Numbered from the stretch's first letter, positions 55,407-64,000 are shown. The stretch is DNA of 64,000 nucleotides from Methylophilus sp. 42 (GCF_000384155.1 NZ_KB913031.1:2598961-2662960); one strand, 5' to 3'. Notes: generated by a model not told the origin, from the letters alone. Translations and numbers: made by a program.

Positions 55407-56450
55407 TTAAGCCTTTGGTAAACGATCGATCAGTGCTACCCAGGCGCCAGCCTCAGGCTTGCCAGCCACACGATCAGCAGCAAACAATGCGATTAAGGCG
55501 CCAGACTGATCCAATAAAGTAAGCGCTGAGAACATACCTTGCACACTGGACTGAACCACCACCCATGCAGACGCAATATGATCTTCGCGCAAATGCAAGT
55601 TGAAGCCAGGATCCAGTACATTCAGCCATGGCCCCATGACGACAACTTTATCTACGGCACCTTGATGCGCTTGCGTGACACCCGCATTACCCACCAGGAT
55701 GCATACTGAAACAGCTTCAGTCGCTGCATTTTCCAGCAATGTTCTGGCTGCATTGACGGACACAGCTTGCACCGACTCAGCGCGCATTTGCTGCAAATAA
55801 GGCAGCGCGCTGCCCTGGCTTTGCGCCAGCAGCGTATGCAGGTCACGGGCATCATTCACCGCATCCCAGGCAGCCAGGAATGCAGGGAAATCTGCCTCCA
55901 CTCCTGCGACTGGCAGTGACTGCACAGTGATTCCAGGCTGCTGATTCGCATCGGCATAGTGATCAACGAGCGCCAGATAAGCAGACAAATCACTATGCGG
56001 CCGTAAAAACACTTTATGCACCGCAGTCCCTGTCGCATCATAAAACTGCAGGCTACGTTGCACGCCTTTTTCACCAGACTCCTCTACCGCAAACCCATGC
56101 TGCCACTGCGCAAAATGGCAATGCAAATCAATATGCACGCCACACACACTGGCGCCAGTCACCGCAGCGTAGCGGCCTTCTTTCTCATGCACACAGGAGG
56201 CATTCCGTGTGAGCGCCATCACCTCACCCAAAGATGCCAGTGCCGTCAGCACCTCAGCCCAACGCGGTTGTAATCGTGTTGCCCGCATCAAAGTGGTAGC
56301 TTCCGCACCAATATGTGCGGCAATCAGCTCCCCTTCAGAAATATGCAAGTTTTCTGCAATCTCACGATGACGCGCGAGACCAGCCTCCCGTGCCAGTGCA
56401 AACTGTTCACGAATAGCAGCTAAAAGGTCATTCGTTAACGGCAAATTCAT
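55407..56450 (-). CDS. hmuS: Heme-handling protein HmuS/HemS
   Basis: A 347-residue cytoplasmic protein of the HemS/ChuS/HmuS family with two similar halves (about 1-170 and 190-347), which receives heme after import and either stores it, passes it on or opens the ring. N-terminal halves show HREIAENLHISEGELIAAHIG and MALTRNASCVHEKEGRYAAV. Members vary in whether they degrade heme. This one follows hugZ by 2 bases and precedes hmuT. Confidence 0.92.
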   Translation of the reverse strand: MNLPLTNDLLAAIREQFALAREAGLARHREIAENLHISEGELIAAHIGAEATTLMRATRLQPRWAEVLTALASLGEVMALTRNASCVHEKEGRYAAVTGASVCGVHIDLHCHFAQWQHGFAVEESGEKGVQRSLQFYDATGTAVHKVFLRPHSDLSAYLALVDHYADANQQPGITVQSLPVAGVEADFPAFLAAWDAVNDARDLHTLLAQSQGSALPYLQQMRAESVQAVSVNAARTLLENAATEAVSVCILVGNAGVTQAHQGAVDKVVVMGPWLNVLDPGFNLHLREDHIASAWVVVQSSVQGMFSALTLLDQSGALIALFAADRVAGKPEAGAWVALIDRLPKA

Positions 56451-56452
56451 GA

Positions 56453-57001
56453 TCAGGCCAATTGATCCATCTTTTGCTGTGTGGCCTTGTCTGGAGACGC
56501 GTGGCCCTGATCATTGCGGTGCGTGACTTGCGTCAAGTCCTGACCATTCAAATGATAGGCTTTGGCAAACCCGGACACATAGCTGCCATGCGCAGGCGTT
56601 AATTCAATCAGGTGAAAGTCCGTCAGTTTGCTGATCACATCCATAAACTTGCCAAACTTGTCAAAGAACAAGCCCATGACGAGGTCGAATTTGGCATCAT
56701 CCCTGGCCACTTCTTGAGCAGCGCATTGAAATACCAGACGTTTTCTGGCGAACAAATGCGCCGCTTCTTTTTCTGCTTCAATAAACATCATGGAGCAACG
56801 GCCGGTGTCGCGCAGGTTGGCACAATGCGTCGCCAATTCACTCACGTAGACATAGAATTTATGCTCATGTGCAACATAGGCAGCATAACTGGCCTCTGGC
56901 AAGCCTTGTGCGTTGGTAGTGGCCAGCTGGATTGATTGAAACTGGCCCTGAAATGCCGCGGCTTCCGCGCCTATGGCTTGCAACTTTTCGGTATCGCTCA
57001 T
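56453..57001 (-). CDS. hugZ: HugZ/HutZ-family heme-utilisation protein
   Basis: A 182-residue protein with a split-barrel flavin/heme fold of the pyridoxamine-phosphate-oxidase superfamily, found in heme operons. HugZ and HutZ oxidise heme to release iron. Visible blocks are SIQLATTNAQGLPEASYAAYV, YVSELATHCANLRDTGRCSMMFIEAE and the FYxLTPxxGSYVSGFAKAY type stretch near the end (here LIELTPAHGSYVSGFAKAY). A C-terminal histidine may bind heme. It is the first gene of the operon, with a Fur-like box about 150 bases upstream. Confidence 0.9.
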   Translation of the reverse strand: MSDTEKLQAIGAEAAAFQGQFQSIQLATTNAQGLPEASYAAYVAHEHKFYVYVSELATHCANLRDTGRCSMMFIEAEKEAAHLFARKRLVFQCAAQEVARDDAKFDLVMGLFFDKFGKFMDVISKLTDFHLIELTPAHGSYVSGFAKAYHLNGQDLTQVTHRNDQGHASPDKATQQKMDQLA

Positions 57002-57154
57002 CTACTTCTTCTCCTTAGATTCATGAAACAAGGCATTGTTTATTTTTGCTTGCACAATGCTTGCTGAAAATACGCTTCTTCAACATGCGCTGATTTGGGC
57101 TATGGTCGCCATCTCACCCATGAATGAGTGACATATCAATTAATGATATTCTAT

Positions 57155-57171
57155 ATGATAATCATTCTTAT
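57155..57171 (-). promoter_or_regulatory. Fur-like box upstream of the heme operon
   Basis: The palindrome ATGATAA-TCA-TTCTTAT (7-3-7) lies 154 bases before the hugZ ATG. A GCATTGT...ACAATGC hairpin (57033-57060) lies in the leader between them. The 188 bases from 57172 to 57359 hold no gene I can support. Confidence 0.72.
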
Positions 57172-57359
57172 TTACAACAAAGAATTAATGAATCATGCAT
57201 ACAGCGCAAAACGAGGGTAAGGAAAAAAGAAAAGATGCTCACTATCAGCGCTAGCGAGCTGATGTGAAATATGAAGCACTAGCAGGCGGGCGCCTGATCA
57301 TTAAAGCGAATGCAGAATGGCCACCCGGAAGCGAGCATAGGTCGCTCACCAAGAGGTGG

Positions 57360-57566
57360 TTAGCGACGTGAAAACAGCGGGTATATCCAGTAGAAAAACA
57401 CCGCAACCAGCACAGGAATCGCGATAGCTGCATTAGCCAGGTATTCGCGCGCATCATCGACGACCAGGGCGAAGATCAAGCCAGCCATTGAGACCACAGC
57501 GATCAGCAACGGCCAGAAGAAGATTTGCGAAAGTTGTTTATTCGGCATAAATAGATGTGTCACCAT
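57360..57566 (-). CDS. Small two-helix membrane protein of the iron island
   Basis: A 68-residue protein with two membrane helices (QIFFWPLLIAVVSMAGLIFALV and YLANAAIAIPVLVAVFFYWI) and a short basic end. GAGG lies about 6 bases before the ATG at 57566. An internal ATG (57548) is possible. Short proteins of this type, sometimes placed in DUF4175, are found next to PepSY-TM genes, though I am not certain of the family. It follows the PepSY-TM gene by 60 bases and is the last gene of the tonB operon. Confidence 0.7.
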   Translation of the reverse strand: MVTHLFMPNKQLSQIFFWPLLIAVVSMAGLIFALVVDDAREYLANAAIAIPVLVAVFFYWIYPLFSRR

Positions 57567-57626
57567 TATTCACCTCACTTGTAGGTTAAGCGCATTTGCA
57601 ATGCCTAACCCACAGTAGTCCTGCGT

Positions 57627-58766
57627 TTAATAGGCCTCACTTAGCGTAATTCTCGAACGGATATCCGGCACATACTGATGCCGCTTTTTCCACCACAGCA
57701 TCAAACCGGTCCACAACACAATAATCGTGATCACATCCAGCACGGCCCATAACCATTTCAAGGTCATGCCGCCGTAATCGCCAAAATGCAGCGGCTGCGA
57801 CACCAGCAAAGCCACCAGGTACCACGGCAAGTCACGACTATCGGTCAAGGTTGCCGTACGCGCATCCACCAGCACAGGCTTAAACAAACGCTTGGTGATA
57901 GGGGAATCGCCACGCATGAAAATACCGTAATGATGCGGGCTGGCATAGGCGGTACCGGGGAAGGCAATAAAGCCCAATTGCATGTCCGGTTCAGTTTGTT
58001 GTGCCACTTGTACAGACGCCTGCAATGACGCAAAGCGATCAGGTGGCGGCAAGTTTTTATAAGGCGCAATCATTTGTGACATCTGGTCAAACTGCCAGTA
58101 CTTAATTAGCAAGTCTGACCAGGCATTAATCACTCCGGTGGCAGCCACCACCAAGGCCCAACTGAGAATGACAATCCCGAGGAAATTATGTACATCCAGC
58201 CGCTTGAGCTTTTTGCCACGCTGACGGCGAATTTCACCAAATGCCAGCTTGCGCATAAATGGCGCATACAGCACGACGCCAGAGATAATCGCCACCAATA
58301 GCAAAAAACCCATCAAGCCTAAAAACAGCATGCCAGGCAAGCCAGCGAACAAGTCGACATGCAACTTGAACATGACGTACATAAAGCCCTCTTCCACTGG
58401 CGGCTCGCCAAGCACTTGCGCGGTACGTGCATCCAGCACCACCTGCTTGAAACCACTTTCGGCTGTCGCAGTTTTGGCCATGCTGATGACCCATTGCAGC
58501 GGCTCATCCTCTTCACGGTACATATACAAAGGCACCATGCCTGGCTGCTTGGTTTTGGCCGATGCGAGCAAGGCATCCATACTGGCCAGCGGCCCTTGAT
58601 GCGCAATCTGTGGTGTTTCGATATGATTGCCCAGCCAGTCACCAATCTCGTGGTGGAAGATCAATGGCAGGCCGGTCAGGCACAGCAATAACATAAAGAC
58701 CGTGCAGACCAGGCTGGACCATTTATGCACCCACGCCCAGGTACGGATAGAGGACTGCGTCGACAT
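57627..58766 (-). CDS. PepSY-associated transmembrane protein (iron-island paralogue)
   Basis: A 379-residue inner-membrane protein of the PepSY-TM family, with four helices: WAWVHKWSSLVCTVFMLLLCLTGLPLI, FLGLMGFLLLVAIISGVVLYAPF, LDVHNFLGIVILSWALVVAATGVINAW and LWAVLDVITIIVLWTGLMLWW. Likely heme histidines are in each of the first four segments (for example VHKWSS, VHNFLG and LHFGDYGG). It resembles the PepSY reductase-type protein encoded at 46426-47724. The gene follows exbD by 21 bases, so it is part of the tonB operon and may supply reducing power to iron uptake. Confidence 0.9.
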   Translation of the reverse strand: MSTQSSIRTWAWVHKWSSLVCTVFMLLLCLTGLPLIFHHEIGDWLGNHIETPQIAHQGPLASMDALLASAKTKQPGMVPLYMYREEDEPLQWVISMAKTATAESGFKQVVLDARTAQVLGEPPVEEGFMYVMFKLHVDLFAGLPGMLFLGLMGFLLLVAIISGVVLYAPFMRKLAFGEIRRQRGKKLKRLDVHNFLGIVILSWALVVAATGVINAWSDLLIKYWQFDQMSQMIAPYKNLPPPDRFASLQASVQVAQQTEPDMQLGFIAFPGTAYASPHHYGIFMRGDSPITKRLFKPVLVDARTATLTDSRDLPWYLVALLVSQPLHFGDYGGMTLKWLWAVLDVITIIVLWTGLMLWWKKRHQYVPDIRSRITLSEAY

Positions 58767-58787
58767 AGAAATACTCAGTTTGCGGGC

Positions 58788-59207
58788 TTATGGTTGCGGC
58801 TGGCTGACAAAACCCACTTTTTTCATGCCAGCCGTTTGCGCCTTTGCCAGCACCTCAGCCAATACTTGATAGCGTGTGTTTTTATCAGCGCGAATCTGCA
58901 ATTCCGGCTGTTGTTGCTTGGCCGCTTCATCTGTCATACGTGCAGATAAGTCAGCGACTGACACTTCGCTGTCATTCCAGAAAATTTTGCCATCCACATC
59001 GACTGCCAGGTCAATCACTTCCGGTTTCTCTTCCAGCGGTTGCGAGGTCGCTTGCGGCAAATCAATCTTGACCGCATGCGTCAGCAATGGCGCAGTAATA
59101 ATAAAGATCACCAACAGCACCAGCATCACATCCACCAACGGCGTGGTGTTGATTTCACTCATGGGTTGAGTGTGCTCACCGGCGCTAAATGGATTTTGCC
59201 CCATCAT
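58788..59207 (-). CDS. exbD: ExbD, TonB energiser subunit
   Basis: A 139-residue protein of the ExbD/TolR family: cytoplasmic N-terminus, one membrane helix (PLVDVMLVLLVIFIITAPLL) with the essential aspartate in it, and a periplasmic domain ending KKVGFVSQP. With ExbB it uses the proton gradient to energise TonB. The ATG overlaps the exbB stop (ATGA), indicating translational coupling. Confidence 0.95.
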   Translation of the reverse strand: MMGQNPFSAGEHTQPMSEINTTPLVDVMLVLLVIFIITAPLLTHAVKIDLPQATSQPLEEKPEVIDLAVDVDGKIFWNDSEVSVADLSARMTDEAAKQQQPELQIRADKNTRYQVLAEVLAKAQTAGMKKVGFVSQPQP

Positions 59208-59950
59208 ACATTGCCACCTTTGTTTGCCACTTTGGCATGCAGTTCAGTCACATTTGCTGGTTTGCCGCCTGCTTTAATCACTAATGGCGCGCCGGTCGTC
59301 AGCAAGGTATGCAAGTCTTGCGCAAAACTCTCCAGCTCGGCCATGATGCCGCGATTAGCCTTGATAAACGCGTTATAAGCCAGCACAGCAGGAATCGCCA
59401 CCGCCAGACCAATCGCCGTCATGATCAACGCTTCACCCACCGGACCAGCCACTTTATCAATGGTGGCAACGCCAGATTGACCGATCGCTGTTAAAGCGTG
59501 GTAAATCCCCCACACCGTACCAAACAAACCGACAAACGGTGCCACGCTGCCAACAGAAGCCAACACTGACAGGCCACTCTCTAATGCCGCTTGTTCTTGC
59601 GACAGAGTGCGACGCAATTGGCGCGCAATAAACTCATCCTGGCTGCAAGCCGCACCCAATGACTGGCTGGCATACTGCTGGTGATGCTGGGTAGATTCGG
59701 CTGCCGTCACTGCCAGGCGAAACGCCGGCGATTGCAACTGCGGCTCTTGTAAGGCTTCTTGCAAGGTTGCCTTACGCCAGAATTGACGCACATAAGCAGA
59801 CACATCGCGCTTGCGCTTGAATACTTGCCAGGTTTTAACCAGAATAAAATACCAGCTCAGCACCGACATCGTCAGTAAAATCAGTGCCACTAAAACCGAC
59901 ACCACACCGCCTTCGGTGATAAAAGCCAAACCACTTGTTGATTGCATCAA
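59204..59950 (-). CDS. exbB: ExbB, TonB energiser proton channel
   Basis: A 248-residue MotA/TolQ/ExbB channel protein with three membrane helices (about 15-40, 130-150, 175-200). Family blocks are GLSVLASVGSVAPFVGLFGTVWGIYHALTAIG and VAGPVGEALIMTAIGLAVAIPAVLAYNAF. It follows tonB by 43 bases and is coupled to exbD. Confidence 0.95.
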   Translation of the reverse strand: MMQSTSGLAFITEGGVVSVLVALILLTMSVLSWYFILVKTWQVFKRKRDVSAYVRQFWRKATLQEALQEPQLQSPAFRLAVTAAESTQHHQQYASQSLGAACSQDEFIARQLRRTLSQEQAALESGLSVLASVGSVAPFVGLFGTVWGIYHALTAIGQSGVATIDKVAGPVGEALIMTAIGLAVAIPAVLAYNAFIKANRGIMAELESFAQDLHTLLTTGAPLVIKAGGKPANVTELHAKVANKGGNV

Positions 59951-59993
59951 AAATTCCCTTTCACTTGAAACTTAACTTATTCTCGAAACTTGC

Positions 59994-60863
59994 TTAATTC
60001 TGCGTCAGCGAGAATGACAATGGTACATTGACATAAGCACTCAATGCTTTGCCACCCTTGCGTGCTGGCTCAAAACGCCATTGCTTGACCGCGGCAACTG
60101 CCGCCTTATCCAGGCGCTCGAAACCACTGCTACTAATCACGTCTACCGACTCCGGGCGACCTTCCACAGAGACCAGCACCTTCATCAGCACTTTACCCTC
60201 TTCACCAGCACGGTGGGAGAGTCTAGGATATTCAGGTCTCGGATTATTCAGGTAGGCCACACCAAATTTCGGCGGCTCTTCTTTTTCTTCTACCACCTCC
60301 TGCTTGGGAGGTGCAGAGGCAACGGGCGCGGGCTTGCTTGGCGCGGCGGCCGCTGGCGCTTCTAACGGTGGTGCGGATGCCTGCGTGCTGGCCTCAAAAC
60401 GCGGCTGGTCAGGCGCAGCTTCCACAATACGTTCGACCACGGGCACCGGGCGCTCAATCGGCTTCACCGGTGTATCTTTAGGCTTGATGACCGGTTTCAC
60501 CACCGGTTGCTGCTTGATGATAGGCACCACTTCCGGCGCAGGCGCCTCTTCTTTCTTGGCCGGCAACGTGATCAGGGAAACCGTCATTGGCTCAGGCTTT
60601 GGCTCAATAACAATTGGCTCCTGATATAACACCAGCGAGGCAATGACTGCGGCATGCAAGGCAACCACCAGCAGCATACCCAAGCCATGCCAGTCCTGGC
60701 GCTTATCGCGTTGTAGCCAATCCTCGGTGGCCAGTACAGACCAGCGGAAAATCCCGGCTAACTCACCCAGTTGACGACGATGCAGGCTCAGCTCAGGTAG
60801 CTGGGGCGCTGACGCACGCGCGGGCTTTAATGACAACCCTTGCAAAGACTCACGTTGCACCAT
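59994..60863 (-). CDS. tonB: TonB energy transducer
   Basis: The 289-residue TonB protein. I use the ATG at 60863 because GGAGGAG lies 7 bases upstream, which an ATG-type start further upstream would not use. It has an unusually long cytoplasmic part (about 65 residues) before one membrane helix (LGMLLVVALHAAVIASLVLYQ). The periplasmic linker is rich in Pro, Lys and Glu (PVIKPKDTPVKPIERPVPV), and the C-terminal domain contains YLNNPRPEYPRLSHRAGEEG and VKQWRFEPARKGGKAL. It follows hemP by 81 bases. Confidence 0.94.
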   Translation of the reverse strand: MVQRESLQGLSLKPARASAPQLPELSLHRRQLGELAGIFRWSVLATEDWLQRDKRQDWHGLGMLLVVALHAAVIASLVLYQEPIVIEPKPEPMTVSLITLPAKKEEAPAPEVVPIIKQQPVVKPVIKPKDTPVKPIERPVPVVERIVEAAPDQPRFEASTQASAPPLEAPAAAAPSKPAPVASAPPKQEVVEEKEEPPKFGVAYLNNPRPEYPRLSHRAGEEGKVLMKVLVSVEGRPESVDVISSSGFERLDKAAVAAVKQWRFEPARKGGKALSAYVNVPLSFSLTQN

Positions 60864-60944
60864 TCGCACACTCCTCCGGCAAAACCACAAAAGGCAACGC
60901 TAGGTTGCCAGTATTACATACACATTTCACGCAGAAAACCTCAA

Positions 60945-61187
60945 CTAATCTTGTTGCACCAATACTGATGTCTTTATCGCATGACACTTGGTCAACAGTA
61001 ATTTATTTTGTTTGGTACGGGTCAACTGATAAGTATCACCACCATGCACAATCGCCAACACACCAGCATCGCCCAACAATTGATTTGCTTCAATAGTCGG
61101 CATGCGACGCAAAGAAACACTGGCCGCATTTTGCGCTTCACCCAGGGGTAATTGCAAGTGGCGCGATGATTGCAAGCGGCTAGCCAT
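60945..61187 (-). CDS. hemP: Hemin uptake protein HemP
   Basis: An 80-residue protein of the HemP family. The typical core is ANQLLGDAGVLAIVHGGDTYQLTRTKQNKLLLTK. HemP (HmuP in rhizobia) is known in some bacteria to activate heme-receptor genes, and its fold binds nucleic acid-like surfaces. Here the family consensus begins about 30 residues into the frame, so an internal ATG at 61103 could be the real start. It precedes tonB on the same strand, and no Fur box was seen in its 194-base upstream region. Confidence 0.88.
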   Translation of the reverse strand: MASRLQSSRHLQLPLGEAQNAASVSLRRMPTIEANQLLGDAGVLAIVHGGDTYQLTRTKQNKLLLTKCHAIKTSVLVQQD

Positions 61188-61381
61188 GCATTAACATCCA
61201 GTCTAAAAAAAGGCCGACTTATATGCAAAAGCATCGCGGCATAGGATTTCAAGGAACACCCTTACCAGGGATAGGTTGGCGCATAACATCACGCCGAATT
61301 TGAGCAATGACATGTTGGGGTTAGGAGCACTGCTCAAATGCTTTACCGGCCAAACCTGATCAGGGCCTGACCAGCGAAAAA

Positions 61382-61999
61382 TTAAACGCGGTTTGAGTAA
61401 TACTCAACCACTTGCTGCACATCCACCGGGAACGGCACATCTTCAATAGATGGCAAATGCCCGATTTTTGCGGTTGCAGATGCTGCTTCTACTGACAACC
61501 ACTCAGGAATCGTCAGGCTTGGGGTTGCCAATGCATCGACCACCATCGGGATCTTGCGGCTTTTCTCTTTCACAGCCACCACATCACCCACTTGCAAGCG
61601 AATAGACGCAATGTTGGCCGATTTACCATTGAGCAATACATGACCATGGTTCACCAGTTGGCGTGCGGCAATCCCTGTCGGCGCAAAACCAGCCCTGAAC
61701 ACCACGTTATCCAAACGACGTTCCAGCAAAGACATCAACTTTTCACCCGTTGGCTCGCTGCCTTTACGGGCTTCGAGGATCAAACGGCGCATTTGCTTTT
61801 CGCTCACGCCATAGTTAAAACGAATCTTCTGCTTTTCCACCAGCTTGACTGCAAAGTCAGAACGACGGCGGCGAGATGCCTGCTGGCCATGCTGTCCTGG
61901 TGGATTAGGACGATTTTCAATTGACTTACGTGACAATCCGGGCAGCTCAACGCCCAATGCGCGCATAATCTTCAGTCTGGGTCCTGTGGTTCTTGCCAT
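61382..61999 (-). CDS. rpsD: Ribosomal protein S4, orphan copy
   Basis: A 205-residue S4 protein. The N-terminal block MARTTGPRLKIMRALG, PGQHGQQASRRRRSDFAVKLVEKQKIRFNYGVSEKQM and the S4 RNA-binding domain (RLDNVVFRAGFAPTGIAARQLVNHGHVLLNG) are intact. It contains no cysteine at all. The usual rpsD lies with rpsM, rpsK and rpoA, none of which is here, so it is likely a second, specialised copy. It follows a small unknown gene behind a Fur-like box and lies 195 bases before hemP. An inverted repeat (ATTTGAGCA and TGCTCAAAT, 61298-61339) lies in that gap. Confidence 0.88.
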   Translation of the reverse strand: MARTTGPRLKIMRALGVELPGLSRKSIENRPNPPGQHGQQASRRRRSDFAVKLVEKQKIRFNYGVSEKQMRRLILEARKGSEPTGEKLMSLLERRLDNVVFRAGFAPTGIAARQLVNHGHVLLNGKSANIASIRLQVGDVVAVKEKSRKIPMVVDALATPSLTIPEWLSVEAASATAKIGHLPSIEDVPFPVDVQQVVEYYSNRV

Positions 62000-62062
62000 G
62001 AATCTATAGCCTTTCTTGATTTATCTTTATTACTATTCTTTAAATTTGCCGTCAGCAGCCTG

Positions 62063-62386
62063 CTATTGCAGCGTGGCCGACTGCTCCACAAAATCAGTCA
62101 CCGCCTGCTGCAGCGCAAACTCCTGATGCGCCTGCAGCAACGCTTGCCAATCCTGCAGCAATTGCTTGGCCGCAGATTGAATCAAACCACTTTCCGCATA
62201 CTCAGGTGCTGTCAGCGTCTGCGCTAAACTGCAACCCAGCAACGCCAGATCCTCAGAAGGATTCACGGCATAACGTGTGGCGACACAACTCAGCGAGACC
62301 AACACCGCACTGGCCGTTGGCAAATCCGGATCAAACAAATGACTGGCTGGCGCTGCGTAATTCACTTGCATTGCAATGACTTTCAT
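62063..62386 (-). CDS. Unknown protein behind a Fur-like box
   Basis: A 107-residue soluble protein I do not recognise. It starts MKVIAMQVNYAAPASHLFDP (a second ATG is 5 codons on), has a helical middle with ASAVLVSLSCVATRYA and SEDLALLGCSLAQTL, and ends in a Gln-rich helix. Two cysteines are present. It has no signal peptide. It is the first gene after a strong Fur-like box and is followed 63 bases later by the orphan rpsD, so the two may form one iron-repressed unit. Confidence 0.6.
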   Translation of the reverse strand: MKVIAMQVNYAAPASHLFDPDLPTASAVLVSLSCVATRYAVNPSEDLALLGCSLAQTLTAPEYAESGLIQSAAKQLLQDWQALLQAHQEFALQQAVTDFVEQSATLQ

Positions 62387-62400
62387 TTAATCGTTTATGC

Positions 62401-62421
62401 AAATGATAATGTTTCTCATTT
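62401..62421 (-). promoter_or_regulatory. Fur-like box upstream of the unknown gene and rpsD copy
   Basis: AAATGATAA-TGT-TTCTCATTT is an almost perfect 9-3-9 inverted repeat (8 of 9 pairs), 14 bases before the ATG at 62386. Confidence 0.8.
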
Positions 62422-62523
62422 ATGATGTCAACTATTGTTTGCAATCCACAGCACAGCCAATCCGGCAATTAGGCATACACCCAACATTCCGGCGATATCA
62501 CCCTCCTCGATTGATCGACAATC

Positions 62524-62552
62524 TTGACCAAATTAGTAAAGCAAGCTAATGT
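62524..62552 (+). promoter_or_regulatory. Candidate promoter of the acetolactate synthase gene
   Basis: TTGACC (62524-62529) and TAATGT (62547-62552) are separated by 17 bases, 40 bases upstream of the ilvB ATG. No leader peptide or attenuator was recognised between them. Confidence 0.5.
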
Positions 62553-62591
62553 ATAGGGTTCAACATTTATTAGCCGAAAAATCAAGGTTTT

Positions 62592-64000
62592 ATGGACGCT
62601 TCAGCCCACTCCGCGACAGACACCCACGCCAAATCCATGACAGGTGCGGACATCGTTGTCTCCTGCCTGAATGAAGAGAAAGTCAAATTCGTATTTGGCT
62701 ATCCAGGTGGCGCGGTCTTGCACATTTACGACGCACTCTATAAACAGAATGGTTTCAAACACATTCTGGTGCGCCACGAACAGGCGGCCGTCCATGCGGC
62801 AGATGCCTATTCACGTGCAACCGGCGACGTCGGCGTCGCGCTGGTCACCAGCGGCCCGGGGGCGACCAATGCGGTCACCGGCATTGCCACGGCCTATATG
62901 GATTCAATCCCACTGGTCGTCATCAGCGGCCAGGTACCCGTGCCCGCTATCGGCATGGATGCTTTTCAGGAAGTCGACATGGTGGGTGCAACGCGCCCCT
63001 GTGTAAAACACAACTTTCTGGTGAAGCACGTAAAAGATATCGCGCCAACGATTAAAAAAGCGTTTTATATTGCCAAAACCGGCCGCCCAGGCCCGGTAGT
63101 GGTGGATATTCCTAAAGATATCACTGCGCACGTGGCTGACTTTATCTACCCCAAAACGGTAGAAATGCGTTCCTACAACCCGATTTTAAAAGGTCACAGC
63201 GGTCAGATCAAAAAAGCGGTCAAATTACTGCTGGCTGCCAAACGGCCGATGATTTACACCGGCGGCGGCCTGGTATTGGGTAACGGCGCAGCTGAGCTGG
63301 TCAAGCTGGCCAGAGCGCTCAACTTCCCAGTCACCAACACCTTGATGGGTTTAGGCGGCTATCCGGCGACAGACAGGCAGTTTGTTGGCATGCTGGGCAT
63401 GCACGGCACCTATGAAGCCAATATGTCCATGCAGCACTGTGATGTGTTGCTGGCTGTTGGCGCGCGCTTTGATGACCGCGTCATCGGCAACCCGAAACAC
63501 TTCTCCAGCCAGAAGCGCACCATCATTCATATTGACGTTGACCCATCCAGCATTTCCAAGCGCGTGAAGGTTGACGTGCCTATCGTCGGTGATGTGCAGT
63601 CTGTCCTGTCCGACATGAATGAAATTCTGGCCCAGGAAGAAAACCAGACCACGGATACCGCTGACTGGTGGACACAGATTAACGAATGGCGCGGCGTGCA
63701 ATCGCTGGATTACGCCTATTCAGATACCGTGATCAAACCACAATACGTGGTGCAGAAACTATGGGAAGTGACCAAAGGCGAAGCCTATGTGACTTCTGAC
63801 GTCGGCCAGCACCAGATGTGGGCAGCGCAATACTATAAATTTGACAAACCACGCCGCTGGATCAACTCCGGCGGTCTTGGCACCATGGGCGTGGGCTTGC
63901 CATACGCCATGGGCTGTCAGTTTGCCGATAAAAACGCGCAAGTGGCCTGTATCACCGGTGAAGGCAGTATCCAGATGAACATCCAGGAACTGTCGACCTG
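62592..64000 (+). CDS. ilvB: Acetolactate synthase large subunit, 3' end cut by window
   Basis: The catalytic subunit of acetohydroxyacid synthase, first common enzyme of valine, leucine and isoleucine synthesis, starting at 62592 (AAGG upstream). The 469 residues seen run [20 protein letters not shown], with the catalytic glutamate in [29 protein letters not shown], and the ThDP-binding GEGS in [15 protein letters not shown] at the edge. Only about the last 100 residues are missing. The GEGS form rather than GDGS is usual in related bacteria. The small subunit gene should follow outside the window. Whether it is ilvB or ilvI cannot be told. Confidence 0.95.
   Translation, partial: MDASAHSATDTHAKSMTGADIVVSCLNEEKVKFVFGYPGGAVLHIYDALYKQNGFKHILVRHEQAAVHAADAYSRATGDVGVALVTSGPGATNAVTGIATAYMDSIPLVVISGQVPVPAIGMDAFQEVDMVGATRPCVKHNFLVKHVKDIAPTIKKAFYIAKTGRPGPVVVDIPKDITAHVADFIYPKTVEMRSYNPILKGHSGQIKKAVKLLLAAKRPMIYTGGGLVLGNGAAELVKLARALNFPVTNTLMGLGGYPATDRQFVGMLGMHGTYEANMSMQHCDVLLAVGARFDDRVIGNPKHFSSQKRTIIHIDVDPSSISKRVKVDVPIVGDVQSVLSDMNEILAQEENQTTDTADWWTQINEWRGVQSLDYAYSDTVIKPQYVVQKLWEVTKGEAYVTSDVGQHQMWAAQYYKFDKPRRWINSGGLGTMGVGLPYAMGCQFADKNAQVACITGEGSIQMNIQELST

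Noticed and set aside
57251-57457. 68-residue minus-strand frame overlapping the small membrane protein gene
   Set aside because: It lies in another register of the 57360-57566 gene and its own gap, without a start signal or family.
61188-61381. Fur box before hemP
   Set aside because: I looked for it because hemP is often iron-repressed, but no palindrome of the ATGATAA-N3-TTATCAT type is present. The region has only an ATTTGAGCA...TGCTCAAAT inverted repeat.
63951-63966. GEGS instead of GDGS in acetolactate synthase as an active-site defect
   Set aside because: The GEGS form is common in acetolactate synthases of related bacteria, and the catalytic glutamate and other ThDP residues are intact.

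Overview
The window looks like a chromosomal stretch of a betaproteobacterium. A methylotroph of the Methylophilaceae is my best guess. The DUF2322 gene, Coq7, the PEP-CTERM proteins and the overall gene style point that way, but no methylotrophy gene is present to prove it. Gene density is high, many neighbours overlap by 1-8 bases, and no rRNA, tRNA, CRISPR array, phage or complete insertion sequence was seen.

1-24.4 kb is mostly housekeeping: a MASE1 sensor fragment, lpxH, two cyclophilins, an L,D-transpeptidase and a TPR protein that share a C-terminal domain, cysS, argJ, arfB with a DinG-type helicase, an NlpC/P60 hydrolase, a CtpA protease, coq7, an FKBP lipoprotein, dacB with bioA, a ParDE-like toxin-antitoxin pair with a clear operator, an RlhA-like U32 protein, marC, nudJ and mnmA. 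Two copies of an unusual repeat of about 0.55-0.6 kb (7908-8453 and 32002-32623) have inverted ends. Their hairpins have changed between copies by compensating substitutions.

24.6-30.1 kb is an exported-protein locus. A Fur-like operator precedes a 24-codon reading frame and two PEP-CTERM zinc metalloproteases, all joined by four-base overlaps. On the other strand are a PEP-CTERM surface protein, a heme-type TonB-dependent receptor and a small gene with its own Fur-like box. The shared setting suggests an iron-responsive, surface-anchored proteolysis and uptake system, which is an inference.

30.2-39.2 kb holds a glutathione S-transferase, nadC, the second repeat copy, an orphan GspE/PilB-type ATPase and a TolC-adaptor-ABC export operon of the MacAB type with the ATPase and permease on separate genes.

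39.3-62.4 kb is an iron and heme acquisition island, nearly all on the minus strand. It contains a cytochrome b561-like protein, PepSY proteins, an FMN-dependent hydroxyacid oxidase, a PiuC-type dioxygenase with its siderophore receptor, a two-component system, a PepSY membrane protein with a second receptor, a third receptor, a complete heme operon (hugZ-hmuS-hmuT-hmuU-hmuV), and hemP-tonB-exbB-exbD followed by a PepSY protein and a small membrane protein. Upstream of these lie an orphan ribosomal protein S4 gene and a small unknown gene behind another Fur-like box. Five of the seven Fur-like boxes in the window are in this island. The receptors bring ferric siderophores or heme across the outer membrane with energy from TonB-ExbBD, HmuTUV moves heme inward, and HmuS and HugZ handle it in the cytoplasm.

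The window ends inside a plus-strand acetolactate synthase gene (ilvB/ilvI).
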